The translations under genes and the position numbers were made by a program. Of a stretch of DNA of 64,000 bases, positions 42,427 through 51,727 are shown one piece after another. Every line of letters starts with the position of its first letter. Within the stretch, counting starts at the first letter, position 1. A model generated the notes under the pieces. That model worked only from the letters and a program-made list of their open reading frames with translations. It searched no databases and was not told the DNA's origin. Origin of the DNA: Sinanaerobacter chloroacetimidivorans (lineage in GTDB: Bacteria; Bacillota; Clostridia; Peptostreptococcales; Anaerovoracaceae); the NCBI RefSeq assembly GCF_018128545.1, contig NZ_JAGSND010000006.1, forward strand, positions 62,001 to 126,000, written 5' to 3'.

Positions 42427-42567
42427 TTACTTCTCCTTTTTACTTAGGCCGGACAGGAACTTTTTCAGGATACCCGAACTCCCCTTGCTATCATGATAAA
42501 AATTATGCGACTTGCCTCTCTGCTTCCCCATTCTTTTTCCAATTTCCTTAATGGTCTCCGTCTTCAT
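42427..42567 (-). CDS. Small basic protein (46 aa) preceding the membrane protein
   Basis: A 46-residue frame, MKTETIKEIGKRMGKQRGKS..., with AAGGAGG 7 bases before the ATG and a stop (TAA) one base before the next ATG. It is very Lys-rich (pI clearly basic). The ribosome site and tight coupling support it as a real gene; no family is recognised. Confidence 0.55.
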   Translation of the reverse strand: MKTETIKEIGKRMGKQRGKSHNFYHDSKGSSGILKKFLSGLSKKEK

Positions 42568-42940
42568 AACAGACCTCCTTCATCATGATGTATCCTTTAT
42601 ACCCGAAATAGAAGTTTCTATCAAGTAAAATTATTTTAATTATATCACAATTTCAGACAATGATTTGCAAAATATTACAAATGCTCTTTGCCCGTAATCA
42701 TCGAAGCTTCGCTATTCGCCAATTCTATTCCGCACTCCGTTTGCGTTCCGCGATCAATGACGCAAAAGCTAATGACATCAGTTTTCTTCTGCTGAGGAAC
42801 CTCTTGATTCCTTTCCGCATTGAATTTAGAAAAAGGTTTCTGCGTCCGGAATGTCCGGGTACAGAAACCTGCGTATATCATGGATGTTCAATATGACAAG
42901 TGGTTTGACTGGCACCTGATTATCGAATACTATACTGATA
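42568..42940. other. Gap before hisC without a credible gene
   Basis: Apart from the hisC terminator (42834-42870), I see no gene here. Open frames on both strands lack ribosome sites and family features. Confidence 0.6.
42834..42870 (-). terminator. Terminator of hisC
   Basis: AGGTTTCTG / CAGAAACCT with an inner TCCGGA / TCCGGG pairing, followed on the minus strand by TTTTTCTAAA. Confidence 0.75.
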
Positions 42941-44041
42941 CTAATTATTTAGTACTTCTTCCAACTTCTCAATAAATAGCTTCATCTGCCTATCGGTACC
43001 GGTATTCACTCGAATCCAGTTATCCCAGCCCCAAAGGAAGCCCGGTCTGATGATGATGCCTCGTTTCTGAAGCTCCTCAAAAACTGCCTTGGAGTGCGTA
43101 TTGATATTGGCCCAGACGAAATTGGAGTAGGATTTGAAGTAGTCGAATCCTTTACTGGCAAAATAACCTTCCAGCGCATCAATGGCCTTACGGTTTTCTT
43201 CCACTGCATATTTTTTATAGGCTTCATCCTTCAGCGCAGCTCTTGCTCCAACCTGTGCAAGCCTGTTTACCCCAAGGGTCTGCCTTACCTTATTCATCTC
43301 TGCAGCCAGCGCTTCAGAGGTTACTACATATCCCAATCTGACGCCTGCAATACCGTAAATCTTTGAAAAGCTTCTTAGAATAATCGTATTCGGTCTGGAA
43401 GCGATCAATTTAATATTTTCGCTTGGATATTCATCAAATTCTTCCGCAAATTCATAATAGGCTTCATCCAGTATTAAAACCACATCATCGGGAATATTGG
43501 CAAGGAGATAATCCATTTCTTCCTTGGAAGCAATATTTCCGGTAGGATTGTTCGGTGAGCATACATAGATCAGTTTTGTATTTTCTGTAATATTGCTTAC
43601 AAAGCTTTTGAAATCAAATTTTTTATGTACAAATGGAATTTTAATGGTTTTTGCTCCCATTAAATCTCCTGAAATCTTATAAATATCAAAGGATGGATCA
43701 GCAGCGAGAATCTCATCTCCTTCATTTAGGAAGGTCATAGCGATTACCCAGATCAGACCTTCACCGCCGTTTCCGACAACGACGTTCTCAGGCTTTACGT
43801 TTAAATAGGAGGCTAAATCCTTTACCAAATCCACTGCTGTTGCTTCGGGATAAAAATTTATTTTGTCAATTTCCTCCCGAATGGCTTCTATTGCCAAAGG
43901 AGAAGGTCCGAATTGATTTTCATTGGAAGCCAGTTTCTGTATTTCATCCAGTCCATATTCCCTTTTAACCTCTTCAATAGGCTTTCCTGGAACATAGGAC
44001 TTAAATGTTGCAAGTTGTTTTCTGAAAATGTTTTTACTCAT
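42941..44041 (-). CDS. hisC: Histidinol-phosphate aminotransferase-type enzyme
   Basis: PLP-dependent class I/II aminotransferase of 366 residues. Landmarks: VGNGGEGLIWVIAMTF (cofactor phosphate site), SPNNPTGNIAS, the LILDEAYYEF Asp-x-x-Tyr, and SFSKIYGIAGVRLGY with the PLP Lys. It best fits HisC, acting on imidazole-acetol phosphate in histidine synthesis, though some HisC paralogues act on phenylalanine/tyrosine. No other his gene is in the window, so an aromatic aminotransferase role cannot be excluded. Confidence 0.88.
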   Translation of the reverse strand: MSKNIFRKQLATFKSYVPGKPIEEVKREYGLDEIQKLASNENQFGPSPLAIEAIREEIDKINFYPEATAVDLVKDLASYLNVKPENVVVGNGGEGLIWVIAMTFLNEGDEILAADPSFDIYKISGDLMGAKTIKIPFVHKKFDFKSFVSNITENTKLIYVCSPNNPTGNIASKEEMDYLLANIPDDVVLILDEAYYEFAEEFDEYPSENIKLIASRPNTIILRSFSKIYGIAGVRLGYVVTSEALAAEMNKVRQTLGVNRLAQVGARAALKDEAYKKYAVEENRKAIDALEGYFASKGFDYFKSYSNFVWANINTHSKAVFEELQKRGIIIRPGFLWGWDNWIRVNTGTDRQMKLFIEKLEEVLNN

Positions 44042-44115
44042 TAATTCACATCCTTTATTTAAAATCTTTCTACTGCCTCTTTCATTTCGCCGAACAAGTT
44101 TTATCCGTAAAATCT

Positions 44116-44213
44116 TTAGCGTTCATTATATCTTAAATTGGTAAGCAATTTATGATTCAATGGACGCTTCCTTGCAGCAACGCTGCATCTCAATGGTTAG
44201 CGTTCATTATATC
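44116..44213 (-). promoter_or_regulatory. Duplicated promoter-like element before hisC
   Basis: The 17-bp TTAGCGTTCATTATATC occurs at 44116-44132 and again at 44197-44213. Read on the minus strand each copy is GATATAATGAACGCTAA and contains a TATAAT box. Between the copies is a GCAGC-AAC-GCTGC hairpin. No T-box sequence is seen. Confidence 0.45.
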
Positions 44214-44251
44214 ATAAAAAAAATTTAATAAAAAGCCTTATAATAAACAAA

Positions 44252-44326
44252 GGGAACCATCTTAGATGGTCACCCTCACATTCATTATAGAGCCTAAACA
44301 AAGGGCTGTATTCCAGCCCCTGTTTA
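44252..44326 (-). terminator. Two hairpins ending the RidA transcript
   Basis: TAAACA(A)AGGGCTG / CAGCCCCTGTTTA (44295-44326) is followed by GGG-ACCATC-TTA-GATGGT-CCC (44252-44275), which runs into TTTGTTTATT on the minus strand. Together they isolate ridA from hisC. Confidence 0.65.
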
Positions 44327-44334
44327 TCTGAAAG

Positions 44335-44715
44335 CTATATATAGGCAATCGTCTCAATTTCTACAAGCACGTCCTTTGGAAGCCTTGCCACTTCTACCGC
44401 AGATCTGGACGGGTAGGATCCCTCTGTAAAATATTTCGCATAGACAGCATTCATTGCTGCAAAATCATTCATATTTTTAATAAACACTGTGGTCTTCAGC
44501 ACTTTATCCATGGAAGTTCCCGCTGCTTCCAGTATCGCTTTTACATTTTTTAAAACCTGCTCGGTTTGCTCCTCAATGTTGGTGCCGACGATCTCTCCTG
44601 TTGCAGGATCAAGAGGAACCTGTCCTGATGTAAAAATCAGATTTCCAAAAATATTTCCCTGTGAATAGGGCCCTATAGCAGCCGGTGCAGCTGTAGTTGA
44701 TACAATCTTTCGCAT
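44335..44715 (-). CDS. ridA: 2-iminobutanoate/2-iminopropanoate deaminase
   Basis: Hydrolyses reactive enamine/imine intermediates such as 2-aminoacrylate, protecting PLP enzymes. The 126-residue length is normal. Family features: [26 protein letters not shown], the conserved Arg in [32 protein letters not shown] precedes the ATG. It lies at the end of the catabolic gene series headed by the CdsB-type enzyme, which would produce 2-aminoacrylate; this fits RidA's role. Confidence 0.96.
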   Translation of the reverse strand: MRKIVSTTAAPAAIGPYSQGNIFGNLIFTSGQVPLDPATGEIVGTNIEEQTEQVLKNVKAILEAAGTSMDKVLKTTVFIKNMNDFAAMNAVYAKYFTEGSYPSRSAVEVARLPKDVLVEIETIAYI

Positions 44716-44829
44716 AAGTATATCCTCCCTGATTATTATAGTTTGTGTAATTCACTTGCTTACTCAACTTTACCAGAATATAAGTCAAATGCAAATGGGT
44801 TTTTCTTATTTTATGTTTTTCAAAAGGAA

Positions 44830-45756
44830 TTAAACCTTCTCTGGCTTATTAATGATATAAATTCCAAAACAAACGGCAACCAATGCCAATATATTTTTTA
44901 ACTCAAAAAAAGTTTCATTTAGTAATACAGCTGATAAAGTGACACCAAAAACAGGAATTAAAAAGTTATAAACGGTTATTTTTCCAATTTGATTATACTT
45001 TAGCAGTGCAGTCCATAATGTAAATGAAATGGCTGACAGAGATGAAAGATAAAGCAGCATTAGACTCCCTTCCAGGCTGAACGCAGATAAATGCCCGTTG
45101 CCTCCAATTCCCAAGAGAATCAGCATAACTCCGCCCAAAAGAAGCTGGTAACCGGTAATCATCATGGAATCACTCTTTTGTGCTGTATTTTTACTGAGTA
45201 ACGCACCGGTACTAAATGATGCTGCCGCTAAAAGAATCATGCCTTCCCCAGAAAATGAGAGACTGCTGTCAAAGCAACCCCCTTTTACATTTATAAGAAC
45301 AACTCCCAGAAAACCGGAGAGACATCCAAGTGTTTTGCGCAGTGTAAGCTTTTCATTTTGGTAGAATATATGGGCAAGTATAACCGCCATAAAGGCATTT
45401 ATGCTATAGAGGATGGAGCTTTTGATTCCCGTAGTATTTGCGATTCCAATATAAAAAAATACGTATCCCAGAGTCGTCTGAATCATCCCTAGTATAAAAA
45501 TTCCTTTTATATTGTTTTTGTCAGGCAATATCCATTTTTTTTGCTGATAAGCTGCAAATAAGATTACAAGAATGCCTGCCAGGGTAAATCGATATCCCGC
45601 AAACAGGATTTGATTGAAGGGATCCCCTTCTTGAATCTGAAAAAGTCTGTATCCTATTTTAACACAAGGAAATGCACTTCCCCATAAAAATGTTGTAAAT
45701 ACTGCCAATAGCATTACATTCTTTGGCTTTTGAAAGAAAACTATTTTTTTATCCAT
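44830..45756 (-). CDS. EamA/DMT-family transporter
   Basis: A ten-TM exporter-type transporter of 308 residues with two EamA repeats (FTTFLWGSAFPCVKIGY in helix 1; GMILLAAASFSTGALLSKN at the second repeat, and YNFLIPVFGVTLSAVLLNE near the end). It starts 24 bases after the dipeptidase stop, in the same series. Possible exporter of a product amino acid, by analogy with family members; substrate unknown. Confidence 0.88.
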   Translation of the reverse strand: MDKKIVFFQKPKNVMLLAVFTTFLWGSAFPCVKIGYRLFQIQEGDPFNQILFAGYRFTLAGILVILFAAYQQKKWILPDKNNIKGIFILGMIQTTLGYVFFYIGIANTTGIKSSILYSINAFMAVILAHIFYQNEKLTLRKTLGCLSGFLGVVLINVKGGCFDSSLSFSGEGMILLAAASFSTGALLSKNTAQKSDSMMITGYQLLLGGVMLILLGIGGNGHLSAFSLEGSLMLLYLSSLSAISFTLWTALLKYNQIGKITVYNFLIPVFGVTLSAVLLNETFFELKNILALVAVCFGIYIINKPEKV

Positions 45757-45780
45757 GATGCTTATCTGTAACCTTTTCTG

Positions 45781-47205
45781 CTATTTCGCCAATTGATACA
45801 AAGCTTCCGCATATATTTTACTTAAGAGAAATAATCTTTCACAAGATATATGTTCATTTTGTTTATGAAAACATAACTCTTCTCCTTCTATTGAAGGGCC
45901 GAAAGGAACGAAGTTCTCCAATATTCTGGCATAGGATCCCCCTCCGTGTGCCTTGGGTTTTGTTTCTTTATCACCTGTAAATTCCTGATATATGCCTGTC
46001 AAAAGCCGAATCATCGGATGCTCGGGCTCCATGTAAAACGGAGGAGAATAATTCAGAAGCTCATATGACATCTGATTTTCATTTGCTTTAGCCGAAAGTT
46101 TTGACTCCAAATCTTCTTTATGAAATGTCACAGGACACCTTATGTTCATTTTCAGATGTAAAGTTTCATCTTGAAAAGAAATAATACCAATATTATTGGT
46201 TAAATCACCTGTATGATCCGAATAGTTAACACCCAGGCCGGTACCGTCATAGTCATTTGCAACCAGATCAGCAAGACTATGAATCGTATTAAACAGATCA
46301 TAAGGCAGGAAATTTATTTTGGTTAAAAGCTGTAGTAGAATTGCAATTGCGTTTATGCCAATTTCCGGCGTAGATGCATGGGCAGCCTTGCCTTTCACAA
46401 TAATCGTCAGTATGTTTTTCTCTTCTTCTATCGTAACCCTGTCTGCAAAAGGAAAAGCATCAATCGCTGATTTTATTTTTGCAGAATCTTTGTGGTCGCA
46501 AAAAAAGGAAGCTCGGGCTTTCATCGGTACAATATTCAGCGCCTCACCGCCGCTGATGTCTACAAGCCGGGGTAATCTGTCAGAGTCTATACCGCTGCTG
46601 CTCTCAAGCTTTTTTGTAAATTGGTAGTTATAAAAACCTTTTTCCGCATAGGCTACCGGAAACCACGAATCCGGAACAATCCCGCAGCCTGGTACTCTGC
46701 CGTTCTTTTTATAATGCTCAATACATGGAAACCTGCCGCCTTCTTCATTGGTCCCTATAATATGCTTTATTTTTTTGCTGATAGTTTCTCCGCTTTCTTT
46801 AATTGCGAGGCATGCATAAAAAGAAGCAACCAAGGGTCCTTTATCATCAACCGCCCCTCTGCCGTAGATCTTTCCATCAACCAGTTCGCCTCCATATGGG
46901 CCAAAGGACCAGCCGCTTCCTTCCGGAACCACATCTAAATGGGATACCACACCGACTGATTCTTCGCCCTCTCCCAAATTCAATTCGCAGGCATAATGAT
47001 CAAAAGAATTGCATTCAAAACCTTTTGCTTTTCCCAATTCCATGATAAAGTCCAGAGATTCCCGAATCCCTTCTCCAAACGGCGAACTGGGAGAACCCTC
47101 TTCAACGACGGACTTTATTCTTATTAGTTTTTGCAACGTTTCTACCATTTCGTTTTGATAGGAATCTAAGATTTTCTGGATTTTATTATTCATTTTATAC
47201 CTCAT
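45781..47205 (-). CDS. pepV: Dipeptidase PepV-type, M20 metallopeptidase
   Basis: Cleaves dipeptides (broad, including D-residue-containing in Sapep relatives). The 474-residue protein has the di-metal ligands: His in VVSHLDVVPEG, Asp in GRGAVDDKGP, Glu pair in GTNEEGG, and a late His in KAHGGGSYARILEN. The lid domain lies between ~190 and 340. AGGGAG precedes ATG 47205; an ATG 12 codons earlier overlaps a terminator hairpin. It lies in an N-acyl-/D-amino acid catabolic series. Confidence 0.93.
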   Translation of the reverse strand: MRYKMNNKIQKILDSYQNEMVETLQKLIRIKSVVEEGSPSSPFGEGIRESLDFIMELGKAKGFECNSFDHYACELNLGEGEESVGVVSHLDVVPEGSGWSFGPYGGELVDGKIYGRGAVDDKGPLVASFYACLAIKESGETISKKIKHIIGTNEEGGRFPCIEHYKKNGRVPGCGIVPDSWFPVAYAEKGFYNYQFTKKLESSSGIDSDRLPRLVDISGGEALNIVPMKARASFFCDHKDSAKIKSAIDAFPFADRVTIEEEKNILTIIVKGKAAHASTPEIGINAIAILLQLLTKINFLPYDLFNTIHSLADLVANDYDGTGLGVNYSDHTGDLTNNIGIISFQDETLHLKMNIRCPVTFHKEDLESKLSAKANENQMSYELLNYSPPFYMEPEHPMIRLLTGIYQEFTGDKETKPKAHGGGSYARILENFVPFGPSIEGEELCFHKQNEHISCERLFLLSKIYAEALYQLAK

Positions 47206-47228
47206 CTTGTTCTCCCTAAATGGGGGAT

Positions 47229-47258
47229 AAAAAGGGTGCAATCATTTGAATTGCACCC
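47229..47258 (-). terminator. Hairpin between the antiporter and dipeptidase genes
   Basis: GGGTGCAAT / ATTGCACCC stem with 7-base loop, followed on the minus strand by TTTTTATCC. It could reduce expression of the downstream pepV, eamA and ridA genes. Confidence 0.75.
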
Positions 47259-47269
47259 CCAAACCTTTT

Positions 47270-48649
47270 TTAAACTGTAAAGCCGGCAATAACAAAGCAG
47301 ATAATGGTTAAGATATAGCTGATTATCGCATACGGCAGCGTCGCCAGCATTTGATAGAAAGGTTTTATATCTATCGCTCTGGAAGTGATCATGATAGCAT
47401 CCCCGCAGACGTAGGTAGTGCTTCCTGCTGCTGCTGCGCAAACCAACGCCGCACATGGTAGCAGCGGGTTGACATTCAATGCATTTGCAAGAGGTACTAC
47501 AATGGGCATGAAGATCATGGACATATCCCAGAAGCCGCCTCCGAAATAAGAATACACCGCACAGAACGCGAAAACAATCGCAGGTAATAATGCACCGTGC
47601 AGATAAGGTGTCAACGTAGCTACAACAAAATCGGACATTCCTGTGGCACTGTTAATTTCAACCAGCGTTAAGGCTATCGTAATAATTGCGCTGATCATAA
47701 CCATACTCAGTACGCCCTGATAAGCGTTATCAAACAGTTCTGTAATCTTTATCTTTTTCTGCGCCAGCATCAAAATAGCAGTAGCAGCAATTCCAGCCAT
47801 ACAGCCGATCAAAACATTGGTTCCTGCAATGATGGTAACAGCGACTAGGATTGCGAGGGGCACCAAGAAATTCCATGGTTTTGCATTACTATCAAAGCCT
47901 TCAATAGAGGAGAAATCCGGAGCTGTAATTTCGTTGCCATCCAAATTAACATCCATTGGGCATACGACTCCCGTTTCCTGGGCAATCTGATTATGTTTCT
48001 TAGTAATTCCTATCATTGGTATCACACCAAGAATGACTAATACCAGAATGATAAGAGAGATCCAAGCGAAGAATAAATAAGGAATTGCAGCCAGATACGC
48101 TCCTGTTCCGGTTCCATTGACTGTGACTCCAAACTCTTCAAAGAGACCTCCGTAAAATACCGCCCACGTTGAAATCGGAATTAATATGCAAACTGGTGCA
48201 GCTGTTGAATTGATAACATAACCAAGAAATGTACGGGGGATTTTATGGCTATCTGCAACTTTTTTCATTGCCGTTGCAATGGCCATGTTGTTGAGGTAGT
48301 CATCAACAAATATTAACCACCCAAGCAAGTATGTAATCAATAACGCCTTCTTTTTTGTGTTGGCATATTTGCTGAGCCATGAAGCAAATTCCGTTACAGC
48401 TCCTGAGGAATCAAGTAAGGCAATGAGGATACCGAACAAAGCCAGTAATAAAATAAGATATCCCAATGTTCCGGCGGAGAAAGCGGCCTGCACCTTCTCC
48501 AGCCAGACCCCGGCAAAGCCCTTAATGCCCCCAAGTAAAAGAGAGCCGACTAATGACGCAACGGTTAATGAAAGCAACATCCTTTTGGTAGTAAAGATTA
48601 AAATAAATAGTACTGCTATCGGCAATAAAGTTAAGATGCCATATTCCAT
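47270..48649 (-). CDS. NhaC-family Na+/H+ antiporter or amino-acid antiporter
   Basis: A 459-residue membrane protein with about eleven helices, resembling the NhaC family: GYLILLLALFGILIALLDSSGAV, the conserved FVDDYLNNMAIATAMKKVAD, INSTAAPVCILIPISTW and AVYSYFGGGFWDMSMIFMPIV. Members include ion- and amino-acid-coupled antiporters; here it may import or exchange substrate of the operon. AGGAGG precedes the ATG. Confidence 0.87.
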   Translation of the reverse strand: MEYGILTLLPIAVLFILIFTTKRMLLSLTVASLVGSLLLGGIKGFAGVWLEKVQAAFSAGTLGYLILLLALFGILIALLDSSGAVTEFASWLSKYANTKKKALLITYLLGWLIFVDDYLNNMAIATAMKKVADSHKIPRTFLGYVINSTAAPVCILIPISTWAVFYGGLFEEFGVTVNGTGTGAYLAAIPYLFFAWISLIILVLVILGVIPMIGITKKHNQIAQETGVVCPMDVNLDGNEITAPDFSSIEGFDSNAKPWNFLVPLAILVAVTIIAGTNVLIGCMAGIAATAILMLAQKKIKITELFDNAYQGVLSMVMISAIITIALTLVEINSATGMSDFVVATLTPYLHGALLPAIVFAFCAVYSYFGGGFWDMSMIFMPIVVPLANALNVNPLLPCAALVCAAAAGSTTYVCGDAIMITSRAIDIKPFYQMLATLPYAIISYILTIICFVIAGFTV

Positions 48650-48718
48650 TTGTATTACCTCCTAATTCTTGATCATTAGGGTAATGATCGAAATAATAAC
48701 GAAAATGAATAAATACTT

Positions 48719-50131
48719 TTACAGTTTCCAGATGCGGGCTTCTGAGGAAATCATTTTACCTGGTCTAGCATCAGCCATTACTTTTCCATCAGCTATCACA
48801 GGTGCACCATTTACGAAAACATATTCTATTCCGTCCGGTGCAGCCATTGGATCTCCTAAGCCCGGGAATGCAGCATTATCCTTCACAGTCTTCGGATCAA
48901 AAATAAGGATATCGGCATCGGCACCTTCCCCGATCCATCCCTTATTTTCCAAACCAAAAAATTGTGCAGGCATCCAGGTCGCTTTTTTGATAAATTCCAT
49001 CATTGAAAGAACGTCCTGCTCTCTTACAAGTTCGGCTAAAATCTTAGGATAGGTTCCTGCACTTTGAGGATGACCCACTCCTGGAGCTAAGTTGGGGAAG
49101 CCGCCATCTGTAGAAATCATTGTATAAGGTTGTTTTAAAGTTAGAGCAACTTCATAAGGCTTTCCGACAAATGCCGTCACACTAGCATCCGGATCATCTC
49201 TTTTTAACTCATGGAAGGTTGATTCCGTGAGTCTCTGTCCGGCGTAAACGCCGGTTCCTGCTAAAATATCATGGTAAGTGCAGTCATAAATTTGCTGCCA
49301 GCCATCGCAAAAGACTTCGGAACCTATCGGACAGGCAAAATCACAGTATGCACCACTGTCAACCGCTATCTTATATCCTTGTCGATAAGCCTTTTCGATA
49401 ATCGGAAGGGATTCGGCAAGCATTCCCTGCCCGCACTGGTATACATGATGAGAAATTAAAACTCTAGCCCCAGTGGTTTCCTGCAGTTTTATAATTTCTC
49501 TTGTCGCTGCCAAACTATTCCAACCCCCTGCCCTGGAGTGTATTGGCACAGGTTTGTCGTATTTTGCTGCTACCTTTGCAATGGCAACCATTTCTTCCCA
49601 GGATGTTTTGGGCGCATATTCCAGCCCTAGGGAAACTCCCATCGCACCCTCCAGCAGGTCTTGTTCCACCCATTCGGAAATCATAGCGATTTGCTTTTCG
49701 GAAGCTTCATCGTAAGGAGAAGGGATTCCTGCTTTTTCACGCAAGATCCATGATTCCGGCGTGAGCGCTCCGCAGTTGATTGGATACCCGGATTGATATA
49801 ACTCTTTAAGAAACTTCTGTGTAGGATAAGGTCCAACCCCGCAGGATCCTATGATGATCGTGGTGACACCCATGTTTGCCATAACATGAGCACTGAATAA
49901 CTGTCCGTCTGCATGGCTATGCGGGTCAACAAAACCCGGACAGACAATTTTCCCTGTGGCATCGATCACATGTTTTCCTTTCAGTTCCGCCCTGGTAATA
50001 ACAGCTACTTTGTCTTTTTTTATTCCTACATTCGCTATCGTTCTGACTTCAGTCCTGGGATCAATTACGGTTCCATTGTTAATTACATAGTTATATTCGA
50101 TCCTCAGAAACTCATTTTCCATTTGTGTCAT
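48719..50131 (-). CDS. N-acyl-D-amino-acid deacylase-type amidohydrolase
   Basis: Metal-dependent amidohydrolase of 470 residues. The HxH metal motif is VDPHSHADG near residue 70, a metal-bridging region is GGPIHSRAGG-like (VPIHSRAGGWNS), and GDG-like GKPYEVALTLKQPYTMISTDGGFPNLAPG supplies the final Asp. The C-terminal ADILIFDPKTVKDNAAF is the composite beta domain. This fits D-aminoacylase (hydrolysis of N-acyl-D-amino acids). AAGGAGG precedes the ATG. It lies between the CdsB-type enzyme and the NhaC antiporter. Confidence 0.9.
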   Translation of the reverse strand: MTQMENEFLRIEYNYVINNGTVIDPRTEVRTIANVGIKKDKVAVITRAELKGKHVIDATGKIVCPGFVDPHSHADGQLFSAHVMANMGVTTIIIGSCGVGPYPTQKFLKELYQSGYPINCGALTPESWILREKAGIPSPYDEASEKQIAMISEWVEQDLLEGAMGVSLGLEYAPKTSWEEMVAIAKVAAKYDKPVPIHSRAGGWNSLAATREIIKLQETTGARVLISHHVYQCGQGMLAESLPIIEKAYRQGYKIAVDSGAYCDFACPIGSEVFCDGWQQIYDCTYHDILAGTGVYAGQRLTESTFHELKRDDPDASVTAFVGKPYEVALTLKQPYTMISTDGGFPNLAPGVGHPQSAGTYPKILAELVREQDVLSMMEFIKKATWMPAQFFGLENKGWIGEGADADILIFDPKTVKDNAAFPGLGDPMAAPDGIEYVFVNGAPVIADGKVMADARPGKMISSEARIWKL

Positions 50132-50241
50132 TTTATGTAACCTCCTTTTGCCTATAGATACAATTAGTTTCGATCACCTCCCAAATTTTTAAAGTGAGTC
50201 ATACTTTCTATCCTTTTATTTTTCGAACCACCTGCACTTTA

Positions 50242-51549
50242 TTAATTATTTTGCCTTATTGATACATCCATATCTTCTTTTTTTAATATTATGTCTAAAA
50301 TTACACGATCCATCTTGTGCATTCCATCTGTAGCTATTTTGATAAAATTATCTATGGTTTGCATTTCACCATTTCCCACAATGCCATCTGTACCCTGAAT
50401 TCTGATGTTCTTCATAGCCATCAAAGCAGACATTACACCAGTATTCGTACAAGTAGCTACCTTTAAAGCGCATCCTGCTTTTGCTCCATCGCATAGCATA
50501 CCGGTAATATCCCCCAGAGTGTTTTGTAAAGCAAACTCCATGTTCTCTTTTTTGCCATCTAATAGATAAACAACTCCGCAGCTTGTGCCAACACCTGCAA
50601 TTACTGCTCCGCATACAGGGGAAAGTGTTCCCAGTTTTTCTTTGATATAGATGGTTACAAGACTGCTGATTGTAACGGCTCTTACCATTTTCTCATAGTC
50701 GGTGTTTAACTTCTTTGCGATGCTGATAACAGGAATGGTAGAAGCCAGCCCTTGATTTCCGCTTCCCGTATTGCTGATCACTGGAAAATCACACCCTGCC
50801 ATTCTTGCATCGGTTGCAGCAGCTGTCCACATCATAGCGACATTGGCCAAATCCTCACTCATGATACCTGTTTCGACAAGGGCCTTAATATTCTTTCCGA
50901 TAGCAACACCATAATCTTTAGAAAAACCTTCAGTTGCGATATGCATATTGGTTTTAATTGCCTGCTCAATGATATCCAGTTTACAAATCGGCGCAGTTTC
51001 CGCAAATTCTAAAATACTTTCAAGAGAGAGCATATCATATGATATTTCATTTTCTGCGACATGATTCTTGTGTTCTTTGCAAAAAATAATTTCACCGTTA
51101 ACAATTATGGAAGTAATGTCCAGATAGTTGTCTTCCACCGTTACGAGCACTTCCGTATCTTTTGATTTCATGTTGATTTTCATGAAAAGTTTTTTTGCAT
51201 TCTCTGAAACCGTTGTTTGAATCAATCCCTTTTCAATACAAGCTTCTGCTTGCTTTACATTTTCTTTCGTAATGTCAGAGAGCACCTCCAACCCCTTATC
51301 TGAGTCTCCTCCCAGTGCTCCTAATGCAAGAGCTAGTGCAACGCCGCACTTTCCTTCCGTCTTAGGAATGCAAACCGCCGCGGCATTTTTAATAATATTT
51401 GCCGATAGCTCTGCCGTAATTGATTGCAGCTCTCCCTTCGCATATTTTTTTGCATAAGCAGCAGCGAAAGCAACTCCTATTGGATCAGTACAGCCAAGAG
51501 CTGGTACTAATTCCTTATTTAAAATTTTTATAAATGCTTCATGTTTCAT
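50242..51549 (-). CDS. UPF0597 Fe-S dehydratase / cysteine desulfidase-like enzyme
   Basis: A 435-residue protein of the CdsB/YhaM (UPF0597) family, related to iron-sulfur L-serine dehydratase alpha chains. Conserved cysteines are visible in ALGCTDPIG (N-terminal), MAGCDFPVISNTGSGNQG and KAGCALKVATCTNTG, which would hold a 4Fe-4S cluster. Members convert L-cysteine to sulfide, ammonia and pyruvate via 2-aminoacrylate. The start MKHEAFIKI is chosen to match family; the ribosome site is weak (GAGTGGG). First gene after the MerR-type promoter. Confidence 0.88.
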   Translation of the reverse strand: MKHEAFIKILNKELVPALGCTDPIGVAFAAAYAKKYAKGELQSITAELSANIIKNAAAVCIPKTEGKCGVALALALGALGGDSDKGLEVLSDITKENVKQAEACIEKGLIQTTVSENAKKLFMKINMKSKDTEVLVTVEDNYLDITSIIVNGEIIFCKEHKNHVAENEISYDMLSLESILEFAETAPICKLDIIEQAIKTNMHIATEGFSKDYGVAIGKNIKALVETGIMSEDLANVAMMWTAAATDARMAGCDFPVISNTGSGNQGLASTIPVISIAKKLNTDYEKMVRAVTISSLVTIYIKEKLGTLSPVCGAVIAGVGTSCGVVYLLDGKKENMEFALQNTLGDITGMLCDGAKAGCALKVATCTNTGVMSALMAMKNIRIQGTDGIVGNGEMQTIDNFIKIATDGMHKMDRVILDIILKKEDMDVSIRQNN

Positions 51550-51642
51550 AATCCCACTCAATTTAACCTTTAGCCATTCCCGGCCTACCTTTTGCAATAA
51601 CACTTAAATCCTACAAGATTATGCATAATACTCTTTAATAGC

Positions 51643-51673
51643 ATTATAATCCCTGCCCTAAGGGCAGGGTCAA
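51643..51673 (-). promoter_or_regulatory. MerR-type promoter with 19-bp spacer and dyad operator
   Basis: On the minus strand TTGACC (51673-51668) and perfect TATAAT (51648-51643) are 19 bases apart, longer than the normal 17. The spacer contains CCCTGCCC-TTA-GGGCAGGG, a perfect 8-bp dyad (51651-51669). This long spacer with a central dyad is the hallmark of MerR-activated promoters. It drives the CdsB-type gene and follows the MerR-methyltransferase gene. Confidence 0.8.
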
Positions 51674-51682
51674 CAGCAGAAA

Positions 51683-51715
51683 AGAGCTTTTTGCAAAATA
51701 TTTGCAAAAAGCTCT
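51683..51715 (-). terminator. Terminator of the MerR-methyltransferase gene
   Basis: A perfect 15-bp stem (AGAGCTTTTTGCAAA / TTTGCAAAAAGCTCT) with a 3-base loop, followed by TTTTCTG on the minus strand, directly before the MerR-type promoter. Confidence 0.85.
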
Positions 51716-51727
51716 GATATTGCCGGA

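Noticed and set aside
42660..42896. Open frames on both strands in the gap before hisC
   Set aside because: No ribosome site and no family features; the region contains the hisC terminator.
44042..44334. T-box leader controlling hisC
   Set aside because: No T-box core sequence and no specifier-loop structure seen; only a repeated promoter-like element and hairpins.
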